From Cronobacter sakazakii (GTDB lineage: Bacteria; Pseudomonadota; Gammaproteobacteria; Enterobacterales; Enterobacteriaceae), in NCBI RefSeq assembly GCF_000982825.1, contig NZ_CP011047.1, positions 2,666,001-2,730,000 of the forward strand: a stretch of DNA of 64,000 nucleotides, written 5' to 3'. Numbering within the stretch: the first letter of the stretch is position 1; each line of letters begins with the position of its first letter. Positions 16,305 to 24,228 of the stretch are shown piece after piece. The notes below the pieces were generated by a model. That model saw nothing but the letters and a program-made list of their open reading frames with translations. It was not told the origin of the DNA and did not search any database. A program made the position numbers and the translations under genes.

Positions 16305-16359
16305 TGGAGCACCTCAAAAACACCATCATACACTAAATCAGTAAGTTGGCAGCATCACC

Positions 16360-16367
16360 CTAATTTG
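16360..16367. repeat. IS1 target-site duplication, right copy
   Basis: CTAATTTG directly follows the terminal GCATCACC of IS1 and matches the left copy exactly. Confidence 0.92.
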
Positions 16368-16414
16368 TATACTCTCCCAGGTGAAATACTCAATTCTACT
16401 TCATAGGGGGAGTT

Positions 16415-17161
16415 ATGAATTTCCAGAATAAAGTTACTGTCATAACAGGAAGTACTGCAGGTATAGGTGAGGCAGTCGCAGATCAATTACACAAACATGG
16501 TGCTAAGGTCGTGATTGTATCCCGGTCGTCAGAGCAGGCTAACCAAAAAGCAAAACGATTATCCTCACAGGGACAACAAGCGCTGGGGATCGGATGTGAT
16601 GTGTCACAACCCGAACAAGTAAAGAAAATGATAGATGAGGTTATCAGACATTTCGGCAGGCTTGATTATGCTGTAAATAATGCAGGCATAACTGGTGAGC
16701 ATGGTAAAAACATAACAGAGCAGACAGCTGAAAACTGGAATAAGGTTATTGCCACCTCATTGAGCGGCGTTTTTTACTGCCTAAAATATGAAATACCTGA
16801 GATGATAAAATTTGGTGGTTCTATAGTTAATTTATCTGCAGTAAATGGTCTGGTTGGCATTCCAGGACTGGCACCCTACACCGTGGCTAAACATGGCATA
16901 ATTGGGTTGACCCAAACCGCAGCATTAGAGTTCGCAAGCCAGGGCATTCGAATCAATGCCGTAGCTCCGGGCTATGTCCAAACTCCACGAATGAGTGAAT
17001 TTCCTGAAAAGATTATACGTAGTTTCGCAAATAGCCACCCTATGAAAAGAATGGCAAAAATGCAAGAAATAGCAGACTTCATATTGTTTTTGCTTTCAGA
17101 CAATGCAGCGTTCTGTACCGGAGGAGTTTATCCAATCGATGGCGGTTATTTAGCTGAGTAA
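16415..17161 (+). CDS. SDR family NAD(P)-dependent oxidoreductase
   Basis: This 248-residue classical short-chain dehydrogenase has the cofactor motif TGSTAGIG at residues 11-18, NNAG near 88-91, and catalytic Ser141, Tyr155 and Lys159 (YTVAK). The C-terminal GGVYPIDGGY is typical. GGGGGAG precedes the ATG. The substrate cannot be read from the sequence. GC is low compared with the core genes. IS1 lies in its upstream region and may have changed its expression. Confidence 0.9.
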   Translation: MNFQNKVTVITGSTAGIGEAVADQLHKHGAKVVIVSRSSEQANQKAKRLSSQGQQALGIGCDVSQPEQVKKMIDEVIRHFGRLDYAVNNAGITGEHGKNITEQTAENWNKVIATSLSGVFYCLKYEIPEMIKFGGSIVNLSAVNGLVGIPGLAPYTVAKHGIIGLTQTAALEFASQGIRINAVAPGYVQTPRMSEFPEKIIRSFANSHPMKRMAKMQEIADFILFLLSDNAAFCTGGVYPIDGGYLAE

Positions 17162-17491
17162 CCCTCTAATGTCTTTTTAAACTGCAAGGCGCCTCAACAA
17201 ACATATTGGCTCAATGGGAGCGTTAGAACATATATAGCTAACGTTTCCGTTGAAGATCTGGTGATAACAATATTTCCAGTATAGATTAACAGAAGTATAG
17301 ATGATCGGCTCTCCATGGGTTCATACATTATGCCATTAACAACGCCCGCTACTGGCACAAAGCTGACAGGGCTATTGCCTCGCAAGTCGCTCTCATTAGA
17401 AATAGACTAAACCGTTCGGAAAGTTACTTGCTGTTTGAGTAGAAAACAGGGCAATCTTAGCAGATTGACCTGATACCTGGAGCTATATCAG
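17162..17491. other. Intergenic region between SDR gene and GNAT-like gene
   Basis: These 330 AT-rich bases have no convincing ORF. A perfect inverted repeat CGTTAG/CTAACG with an 11-base AT-rich spacer is at 17221-17243. It has no T-run after it and could be a binding site. Nothing else stands out. Confidence 0.45.
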
Positions 17492-18391
17492 ATGAATATG
17501 ATGCTAAAATTTATGCTCTCTCAGTATGCTCAACTGCCCATACCACAGGACATCCTTCATAGCTGGCTTGAAAAATGGATTTATGAGCAGGAAAAATACT
17601 GTGTGGATACCACCTTTTCAGCACGTTTTCCATGGAAAGAAACTGGCTTACCACAAGAGTATTTTTTACAACGTAAACTCAATATTGATGGTCATCAGTT
17701 TCTTACTGGTCCGCGTTATCGCGGGGGCGATATCAATAACCCTTTCATTGATATTGTCGCTTCAGACTCCAACATAGATTGCTCTGTACTCAAATCTGTC
17801 TGCCAGGAGTGGGAGCAGTTAAAGCCACAGTACATTCGAATTCTCACGCCCTGCCACGAAAAAAATCAGGGTATAACAGACCAATTAATCTATGCATCCT
17901 GGCTGTCTGGTGCTTCAGAATATCCGGATGACACAGTAACCCTGAGATTGGCTGAGTACGTCGATTTTGAATGGTGCCGACGGGCTCTGATGGATGCCTA
18001 TCAGTATTCGTTGTTAGCTATCCCAGCCTTAAGAGGCAATCTGTGCCCTGTCGATGAGGAAGAGCTCAGTAATCATATTTCAGAAGGTGATGCGCATATT
18101 GTTTACGAAGAGGGAATCCGTGTAGGACTGATAATTTGCGAAAGAGGAGACGTCGCTTTTTTACGTGGCTATCGAATTTCTGAAGAGGTTATCGTTCCTG
18201 CCTTTCGCGGACGCTCTCTGGCCTCCTTTGCTCAGCGCCTGCTTTGTAACTCTCTTTACCATTCCAGCCGGGAACCAATTCTGTTGACAGGAACTATCAT
18301 TCCGGAAAATTTGCCATCCATAAAGACAGCTGTAAAAGCGGGGCGGACATGTATTCTCAGATATGAGTTTTTACCTGTGATGTTTAGTTAA
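17492..18391 (+). CDS. Uncharacterised protein with a GNAT-like C-terminus
   Basis: This is a 299-residue protein. The first 150 residues match no family I recognise. The last 90 look like an acetyl-CoA-binding GNAT fold: a strand, then VPAFRGRSLASFAQRLL (similar to motif A, which binds the pyrophosphate), then NLPSIKTAVKAGR near residue 275, similar to the usual motif B. TGGAGC upstream supports the ATG at 17492. The AT-rich composition and position inside the broken umuC suggest acquisition. A GNAT function is an inference from pattern only. Confidence 0.6.
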   Translation: MNMMLKFMLSQYAQLPIPQDILHSWLEKWIYEQEKYCVDTTFSARFPWKETGLPQEYFLQRKLNIDGHQFLTGPRYRGGDINNPFIDIVASDSNIDCSVLKSVCQEWEQLKPQYIRILTPCHEKNQGITDQLIYASWLSGASEYPDDTVTLRLAEYVDFEWCRRALMDAYQYSLLAIPALRGNLCPVDEEELSNHISEGDAHIVYEEGIRVGLIICERGDVAFLRGYRISEEVIVPAFRGRSLASFAQRLLCNSLYHSSREPILLTGTIIPENLPSIKTAVKAGRTCILRYEFLPVMFS

Positions 18392-18594
18392 TCGGCTGAA
18401 CCTGAACGTTAGTTCTGTTGCCGTGTAATGATATAAAATATGTCTATATGACTTTCTCTTTTGACCTGCTCTCTGTTGATTCACACACCACGATGTTAGT
18501 AATGCCTTCATCACCAGTCTGATTGAAATAATAGCGAAGCTATTAACTCCCGATGTGCGGACATAGTTATGGCAGGTGCCAGGCCTGCCGAATC

Positions 18595-18999
18595 TCATCG
18601 AAAAAAATCGTCTACCGCATCGCTCCACTCATGGCCTGACTTCGACCATATTTTGTTTATTGGTGGAGGAAAACCACTTCTGCAGTACCCATTTTTCCCG
18701 ACGAAATCAAAAGCTCCATGCGGGTATCCGTTAATCAGTAGCACGCACTTTTGACTATCTTCAGACCAGCCAATTTTTACATCAGAAGGGACGTGGCCGT
18801 CAGAAATATCTTCGGCGTTGTAGATATGCAACGCGTCCTGAATCGGATTTCCGTCGACAGACTCATCGAGAGCGTAGAAATATCCGGTCTCACCATCGTC
18901 CTCAAAAACTGCCGCCAGCATCCCCTCAGGAGCCAGGCTCTTTATCACCTGTGCTTCACCAACTACGAGCTCGGCCTGTATTGTTACTAAGATTGCCAT
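18595..18999 (-). CDS. DUF2251-like hypothetical protein
   Basis: This 134-residue acidic cytoplasmic protein includes AVFEDDGETGYFYALD and VKIGWSEDSQKCVLLINGYPHGAFDF, which I associate with the DUF2251 family of unknown function. GGAGAG lies 9 bases before the ATG. Proteins of this size and charge often occur singly in genomic islands and some are immunity proteins, but nothing here proves that. It faces the GNAT-like gene. Confidence 0.6.
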   Translation of the reverse strand: MAILVTIQAELVVGEAQVIKSLAPEGMLAAVFEDDGETGYFYALDESVDGNPIQDALHIYNAEDISDGHVPSDVKIGWSEDSQKCVLLINGYPHGAFDFVGKNGYCRSGFPPPINKIWSKSGHEWSDAVDDFFR

Positions 19000-19157
19000 T
19001 CAAATTACTCTCCTTTCCTTGTGCATTACGTTAGATAGCTTTCTAACTTACCGCAAATTTAACATCGCGTCTGTTCTGGCATATAGCAGATAGTAATAAC
19101 ACTATAGAATTCTCTTAAATATCCCGCACGGTCAAGAACGGCACGAATTTTAGAAGT

Positions 19158-19436
19158 CGTATGGCATGGCGACCACCGGTACCAGAAAGCGCGGGATACT
19201 GGGTGACTTTTTCAGCCAGGGCGTGGCGCAGCTGAACCTGTTTGGTGAGAATGCGCTCGCGCGAACAGCGAGGCGCTGATATCACTGATGGACAAACTCA
19301 ACCAGCAGGGCTGGGGGAACGATCTGTTTTGGGGCAGGGTATACAGCAGGCGTGTCAGATGAAGCGGGAGAGGCTTTCGCCTTGCTGCACGACATGGCTC
19401 GCTGATGTACAGACCGCGCGGGCATGGTTAAAGTGA
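19158..19436 (+). pseudogene. umuC: umuC 3' remnant (fragment A)
   Basis: In mixed frames this segment reads HGDHRYQKAG, GILGDFFSQGVAQLNLF, then after further frameshifts GQGIQQACQMKRERLSP and CCTTWLADV. These equal the last 80 or so residues of UmuC (QKAGVML, DFFSQGVAQLNLF, QMKRAMLSPRYTTR). At least two frameshifts are present. It is collinear with the 5' remnant near 14.5 kb, so about 4.5 kb of foreign DNA now splits the gene. Confidence 0.8.
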
Positions 19437-19521
19437 TGGTCTCCGGGCATTCAATGCAAGATAACATCCGCTTTGAGCGAGGCGCGGACGTTTAATTATG
19501 GCAAACTGAAGAAAGTCTGAC

Positions 19522-20361
19522 TCAGCCTTCGCGCTGGGCCCGGTTTTGGGTTATCCAACGCTCTATTTTCATCCTGCTTTCTTCGGTTGCTGGATTGAAG
19601 AGCATCATTGACAGATCCGGCCTCCCTTCGACAGAAAAGGTGCAAAACTCCAGCGCAATTGTCCCGATTTGCGGGTGATGTAGCATCTTTAACCCTTCCC
19701 CATGCCCGGCAACATCGTTGTTACGCCACAGACGGGCAAAGTCAGCGCTTTGAGCGGATAGCTCCTCAACCAGCCGAGCGATTTCCTCTGACGCACCAAG
19801 GCGCGCGGCATCCGCCCGAAAGGCATTGACGATGAGCCGGGCCACGCCCTCCCGGTCGTGCTGCATCTCCAGCGCCTCCGGGTCGGTAAACAGCAGGCGC
19901 AGAATATTTCGCCGCGCGGGCGGCAGCAGCGCGTAGTCCTTCAGCACAACCGTCGCCGGGTAATTCCATGCCACTACATCCCAGATGACGGTTTTGATAA
20001 TCGCCGGAATCGTCAGGCTTTCCAGCACGCGTTGCAGCCGTGGGGTTATGCTGCCGGACGGACTTACCCGGCTTTCCGGCGGATGGCCAAAGGCAAGTAT
20101 AAACAGATGATCGCGTTCGGGAGATGTAAGCCGCAGCCCGGCAGCAATCCGGTTCAGCACCTCGCGTGAGGGGGCTCCCCCTCGGCCCTGCTCAAGCCAG
20201 GTATACCAGGTCGGGCTGATATTCGCGAGCTGAGCCACCTCTTCGCGGCGCAGGCCCGGCGTACGGCGGCGGCCGGGCAAAAAACCAAACGAAGCCGGGT
20301 CAAGTCCCAGACGGCGGGCTCTTAAAAAATCACCCAGAGGATTTTCAGAAAGCAGCGTCAT
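19522..20361 (-). CDS. XRE-type regulator with MmyB-like C-terminal domain
   Basis: This 279-residue protein has an N-terminal helix-turn-helix (LRREEVAQLANISPTWYTWLEQGRG, about residues 34-58), typical of the XRE subfamily that carries a C-terminal MmyB-like ligand-binding domain (about 105-270; SADFARLWRNNDV and HPQIGTIALEFCTF are hallmarks). These proteins usually regulate a divergent oxidoreductase gene, as here. The ligand is unknown. Confidence 0.88.
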   Translation of the reverse strand: MTLLSENPLGDFLRARRLGLDPASFGFLPGRRRTPGLRREEVAQLANISPTWYTWLEQGRGGAPSREVLNRIAAGLRLTSPERDHLFILAFGHPPESRVSPSGSITPRLQRVLESLTIPAIIKTVIWDVVAWNYPATVVLKDYALLPPARRNILRLLFTDPEALEMQHDREGVARLIVNAFRADAARLGASEEIARLVEELSAQSADFARLWRNNDVAGHGEGLKMLHHPQIGTIALEFCTFSVEGRPDLSMMLFNPATEESRMKIERWITQNRAQREG

Positions 20362-20399
20362 AAATTAGCCTGTTAATGTTTATACACTGATAACGTCAC

Positions 20400-20412
20400 T
20401 ACTTTAATAGTA
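20400..20412. promoter_or_regulatory. Palindrome in the XRE/SDR divergent promoter region
   Basis: TACT-TTAAT-AGTA is a palindrome 39 bases upstream of the regulator start and 49 before the reductase. It could be the operator of the XRE protein. It is short, so chance is possible. Confidence 0.3.
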
Positions 20413-20460
20413 AAAGATCCGTGCTTACGCTGTTGCAGTAAATTACTCAGGAGAAAGACC

Positions 20461-21357
20461 ATGCGTATTTTTGTAACGGGTGCGACGGGTTTTATTGGCT
20501 CACGTGTAGTATCAGCCCTTCTTGCACGCGGCCATCAGGTGACTGGGCTTGTGCGTTCAGAAGAAGCAGCCCGGCATTTAGTCGATAAGGGCGTTACTGC
20601 CCAGCGCGGAACGCTGGAAGATCCCCTGTCGTGGGTTGCAGGCATCGACCAGTGCGATGCAGTGATCCACACCGCCTTCGATCATGATTTCACCCGTTTT
20701 GTGGAAAATTGCGAAAAAGATCGCCGGGTTATTGGCGCTATTGGCTCTGTGTTGCAGGGCAGCCAGCGCCCGCTGCTTATCACCTCCGGCACCGGGATGG
20801 GTGATGACGGCAGCGGCCAGCCCGCTCTGGAGCAGAATTTCAACCCGGCACATCCTAACCCACGTGTAGCCTCTGAGCTGGAAGGCTCTCAGCTACTGGA
20901 ATCAGGGATTGATGTGCGCGTGGTGCGTTTGCCTCAGGTTCACAACACCGAACGCCAGGGGTTAATCAGCTATTACATCTCCCTTGCCAGAGAAAAAGGC
21001 GCAGCAGCTTACATTGGCGAAGGTAAAAACGCCTGGTGTGCGGCACACGTTGATGACGTGGCCGGGCTGTACGTAAAAGTGCTTGAGCAAGGCGAACGCG
21101 GCAAACGTTATCATGCGGTAGCGGAGGAAAGCATTGCCTCATGGCTGATTGCGCAAACCGTGGCGACAGGCCTGGATATCCCTGCTGTTTCGTTGAAATC
21201 AGAACAGGCCGCAGAGCATTTTGGCTGGTTCGCCGCTTTCACAATGATGGATATGCGTGCCAGCGGTGCATGGACACGCCAGCAGCTCGACTGGCAGCCC
21301 AAAGGACCAGGGCTTATTGATGATATGCGCAGCATGAGTTTCTCAGGCAAGCCTTAG
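20461..21357 (+). CDS. Atypical SDR / NAD-dependent epimerase-dehydratase family protein
   Basis: This 298-residue extended-SDR protein begins MRIFVTGATGFIGSRVVSAL, the TGxxGxxG dinucleotide-binding motif. The rest resembles NmrA- or epimerase-like reductases; the canonical YxxxK is not obvious, so catalysis is uncertain. CAGGAG lies before the ATG. It is divergent from the XRE regulator, which probably controls it. Pairs of this kind are common, mobile and generally uncharacterised. Confidence 0.85.
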   Translation: MRIFVTGATGFIGSRVVSALLARGHQVTGLVRSEEAARHLVDKGVTAQRGTLEDPLSWVAGIDQCDAVIHTAFDHDFTRFVENCEKDRRVIGAIGSVLQGSQRPLLITSGTGMGDDGSGQPALEQNFNPAHPNPRVASELEGSQLLESGIDVRVVRLPQVHNTERQGLISYYISLAREKGAAAYIGEGKNAWCAAHVDDVAGLYVKVLEQGERGKRYHAVAEESIASWLIAQTVATGLDIPAVSLKSEQAAEHFGWFAAFTMMDMRASGAWTRQQLDWQPKGPGLIDDMRSMSFSGKP

Positions 21358-21828
21358 ACCCAGCGCCGGGTAGCGGTTAAAACTTACATCTATAGGCAAA
21401 GCCTGTTATTACGGCGCCGCCGATACATCCGCTCCTGGCACAGAGCAGATGTTATTAACACCATACACGTGTCTCTGATTTTCGTACTGTCAGGGACGAC
21501 GCGACGTCTGGATGCCGTATGGCGTGACGACCATCGGTACCAGAAGACGGGCGTTATGCCGGATCAGGCACGGTTTTATGGGCAAGTAGCGACAGGCTGT
21601 CAGAAATTCGCTGCCTGCTTTTTTGTTTTTATCACCGCAGGCCAGCGATCCGCTGAGCGCAGTTTTATGACGCGCAAGCGCGGGTGTTTTCTTGCTGATT
21701 TATCTGACTTAAGCAACCCTCCCGGAATGTTAAGCCTATACTGACCAGTGTAGTCGTAACTTTCCTCTGAGGTGGCGTACGGTAAATGAACCGATACCCG
21801 CCTTACCTATGGTCATCAGGAGAACAAC
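21358..21828. other. Intergenic region with umuC scrap and promoter of the DUF4142 gene
   Basis: These 471 bases contain umuC fragment B and an extended -10-like CTATACT (21736-21742) without a recognisable -35. A C before TATACT and no -35 is usual for sigma-S-dependent promoters, fitting a stress-type periplasmic protein. Nothing else was recognised. Confidence 0.5.
21490..21556 (+). pseudogene. umuC: umuC remnant (fragment B)
   Basis: One frame reads TRRLDAVWRDDHRYQKTGVM, resembling the UmuC region just before DFFSQG. The 30 bases at 21516-21545 are nearly the same as 19158-19187 of fragment A. Similarity ends soon after GVM. It is a short, decayed piece of either a duplicated segment or a second umuC copy. 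Confidence 0.6.
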
Positions 21829-22410
21829 ATGCAAAAGACGAAAACCCTGAAAGGGCTGCTGGTTGCCTCAGCAGTCGCCGCGATGTTCAGCACCGCAGGC
21901 GTGCAGGCCGAGACGCCGAAAAGCACCACGCAAAATGAGGCCGCAGGCCAGACCACACCGGGTGCGAAACTCAGCGCGGGCGATGAAAAAGCACTGAAGG
22001 ACATGGCGCAGGCCGACATCAATGAAGTCGCAGCCGCGAAGATTGCGCTGGAAAAAGCACAGAACAGCGACGTCAAAGCCTTTGCACAGAAGATGGTCGA
22101 TGACCATAGCGCTGCCCTCAGCAAAGTGCAGGCGGTTGCCCAGCAGAAAGGCGTGACGCTGCCGACCGAGCCCGACGCGAAGCACAAGGCCATGGCCGCT
22201 AAGCTTGAAAAAGAGAGTGGCGACGCCTTTGACAAGCAGTATATGGAGAACGCCGGTACTAAAGACCACAAAATGGTGCTCTCAAAACTGCAGAGCGACG
22301 CCAAAAAAATTAAGGATGCAGATGTGAAGGCGCTGGCCGACGCGCATACGCCGGTTGTTGAGGAACACCTGAAGTCTGCCGAGCAGATGTCGAAACATTC
22401 AGGTAAATAA
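21829..22410 (+). CDS. DUF4142 periplasmic protein
   Basis: This 193-residue secreted protein has a signal peptide with cleavage expected after residue 27 (GVQA). The mature part is helical, ferritin-like DUF4142, with DMAQADINEVAAAKIALEKA, VKAFAQKMVDDHSAAL and a final ADAHTPVVEEHLKSAE. Family members are often expressed in stationary phase or stress, but the molecular role is unknown. AGGAG lies 8 bases upstream. Confidence 0.85.
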   Translation: MQKTKTLKGLLVASAVAAMFSTAGVQAETPKSTTQNEAAGQTTPGAKLSAGDEKALKDMAQADINEVAAAKIALEKAQNSDVKAFAQKMVDDHSAALSKVQAVAQQKGVTLPTEPDAKHKAMAAKLEKESGDAFDKQYMENAGTKDHKMVLSKLQSDAKKIKDADVKALADAHTPVVEEHLKSAEQMSKHSGK

Positions 22411-22556
22411 TCGGGTCAATGTGTGAGCACGGGGTTCGGTAAACCGGAATACTTGTGCTCAGGACAAAAAATCGCGCCACGCCAGAAGTGGCGTTATTGT
22501 TGCGATCAATAGATGAATAACAGGGACGTTATTTTCACCATATCGCAGGCAAAAAA

Positions 22557-22583
22557 AACCAACCGCAACAGGTTGGTTTTTTT
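22557..22583. terminator. Bidirectional intrinsic terminator
   Basis: The stem AACCAACC/GGTTGGTT with a 6-base loop is flanked by an A-run and a T-run. It can therefore end both the DUF4142 transcript (plus) and the MFS transcript (minus). Confidence 0.88.
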
Positions 22584-22602
22584 AATCGGTACGGACACCC
22601 AT

Positions 22603-23820
22603 TCACATTGTGTTCGTGTCGTTCATCTGGCCGTGAAGCGTTGTGATAAGAAAAGCGGGGCGCCGCATTTGCCACAGCATCCAGATAACTCCCAGGCCCA
22701 CAACGATAGCACCAACCCAGGCGGTGCTGGTCAGTCCCATAACTTCCAGACTCGCCCCTCCGAACAGTGAACCCAGTGCAATGCCACCGTTGAAGCCAGC
22801 AATGTTTAATCCAGCGGCAACGGCGGGAGCGTGCGGCGCATGGCTATGGGACAATCTGATAACACGTGCCTGCAAGGCCGGTACAGCCGCGTAAGTCAGT
22901 GCTCCCAGCAAGCCTGTGAGCAGCACCATCAGTGGCAATGACGACGCTGATAGCCAGATAGCCAACAACACGACGGCGAGGCCGACAAGCACCGTCATCA
23001 CGGCCGCATCGGACCCCTTACGATCGGTGAGTCGCCCACCCCATACGTTGCCAATGGCTGCCATGATGCCATAACCCAGCATCAACAGGCTGGCAGTGCC
23101 TGAGCTAACCTTCGTCACTTGCTGTAAAACGGGTGAAATATAGGTATATAGCGCGAACGATCCTGCATAGGCCAGTACGGTGATACTGGCGCCTGCCAGT
23201 AAACGCGGATTGAATATGGCCCGAAGTCCGTTCATCGCATTAGCCTGCGTTAAGGTATCGTCACGTTCCGCTGGCATCAGCGTCAGTAAGCCCAGAAAGC
23301 CAATGGCGCCACTGCCTGCCACTCCCATAAAGATAACCTGCCAGCTTAACAAACTGCCCAAATAGGTGCCGACTGGCACGCCAATCGCCAGTGCCAGCGT
23401 CAGCCCGCCGAAAACTACCGCGACGGCCGCACCAGCGCGATGCTGCCCGGCAAGCTGCGTTGCCACGCTGGACGCCACAGCGAGAAAAACACCATGCCCC
23501 AGGCCTGAAGCAAAACGAGCGACCAGCATGGACGTCAACGCATCGGACATACTTACCACCGCGTTGCCCAGCGTGAACATTGCCATCGCCACCAGCAGTA
23601 GCCGCTTGCGCGGCCAGCGGGTTGCCAGCGCGGTCAAAACAGGCGCGCCGATCACCGCGCCCAGAGCGTAGGCTGTGACCGCCATGCCAACCTGGCTGAC
23701 AGTGGTATGCAAATCGGCAGAGATGGTTGACACCAGCCCGATAGTAACGAACTCAGTAAAGCCCAGCGCAAAGGCGCAAAGCGCGAAGACATAGATGACG
23801 AAAGGCATACGTTCACTCAT
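22603..23820 (-). CDS. MFS transporter, DHA1 family (AraJ/YdhP-like)
   Basis: This 405-residue protein has twelve predicted membrane helices. It begins MSERMPFVIYVFALCAFALGFTEF, and a loop 2-3 motif ALATRWPRKRLLL is followed later by RLTDRKGSDAA. The family exports sugars, arabinosides or drugs; the substrate is unknown. The divergent LysR gene is a probable regulator. Its start overlaps the stop of a 46-codon ORF by 4 bases. Confidence 0.85.
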   Translation of the reverse strand: MSERMPFVIYVFALCAFALGFTEFVTIGLVSTISADLHTTVSQVGMAVTAYALGAVIGAPVLTALATRWPRKRLLLVAMAMFTLGNAVVSMSDALTSMLVARFASGLGHGVFLAVASSVATQLAGQHRAGAAVAVVFGGLTLALAIGVPVGTYLGSLLSWQVIFMGVAGSGAIGFLGLLTLMPAERDDTLTQANAMNGLRAIFNPRLLAGASITVLAYAGSFALYTYISPVLQQVTKVSSGTASLLMLGYGIMAAIGNVWGGRLTDRKGSDAAVMTVLVGLAVVLLAIWLSASSLPLMVLLTGLLGALTYAAVPALQARVIRLSHSHAPHAPAVAAGLNIAGFNGGIALGSLFGGASLEVMGLTSTAWVGAIVVGLGVIWMLWQMRRPAFLITTLHGQMNDTNTM

Positions 23821-23957
23821 ACCGTAACCTCCTGCTGCCGGTGGTTTAGCTCCAGCGGGAATTTCGTCACGGTCGCGGGACCGCCGGGCGCGCTGTCGGC
23901 TTCCTCAGCCGTTTTTTTACGTTTATGGTGGATCAGGACGAACAAAGGGTGTGGCAT
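23817..23957 (-). CDS. Small ORF upstream of and coupled to the MFS gene
   Basis: This 46-residue ORF (MPHPLFVLIHHKRKKTAEEA...) is preceded by CAGGAG 10 bases upstream and ends ATGA, overlapping the start of the transporter gene. The peptide is basic then acidic, with no membrane segment and no family I know. It may be a leader that couples translation or a genuine small protein. The evidence is the ribosome site and overlap only. Confidence 0.45.
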   Translation of the reverse strand: MPHPLFVLIHHKRKKTAEEADSAPGGPATVTKFPLELNHRQQEVTV

Positions 23958-24228
23958 GGTTTGGGGCTCCTGTATTGCAAAACCGAAGACCGCCTTCGCC
24001 GATGTGACGGACACGATGACGCGCCGGGCCACGGGCGATTCTCATCAGCCAGCACCCCCATGAAAAGGGTGAAGCAGGGGCTGGAGATGACGATCTTCGG
24101 GGGAAAGCGGCGCGTCGCCAAAGACCAATACTTACTGCGACACGCCAGGTTTTGATCGCCATTCTAGTGATGCCGATCTACCATATAAATGACCATAATC
24201 GACAAACACTTTCCCTGAATCGTACCAA

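Larger units (their letters stand above)
15592..16359 (-). mobile_element. Insertion sequence IS1 (complete, 768 bp)
   Basis: The element is exactly 768 bases, the canonical IS1 length. Its ends are GGTAATGACTCCAACTTA and, on the other strand, GGTGATGCTGCCAACTTA. It carries intact insA and insB with the A6C frameshift site. It is flanked by an 8-bp direct repeat, so this is a simple and probably recent insertion. It lies between the WYL regulator and the SDR gene and reads towards the regulator. Confidence 0.98.

Noticed and set aside
19437..19521. Short ORF MVSGHSMQDNIRFERGADV after the umuC remnant
   Set aside because: Nineteen codons, no ribosome site and no recognised match.
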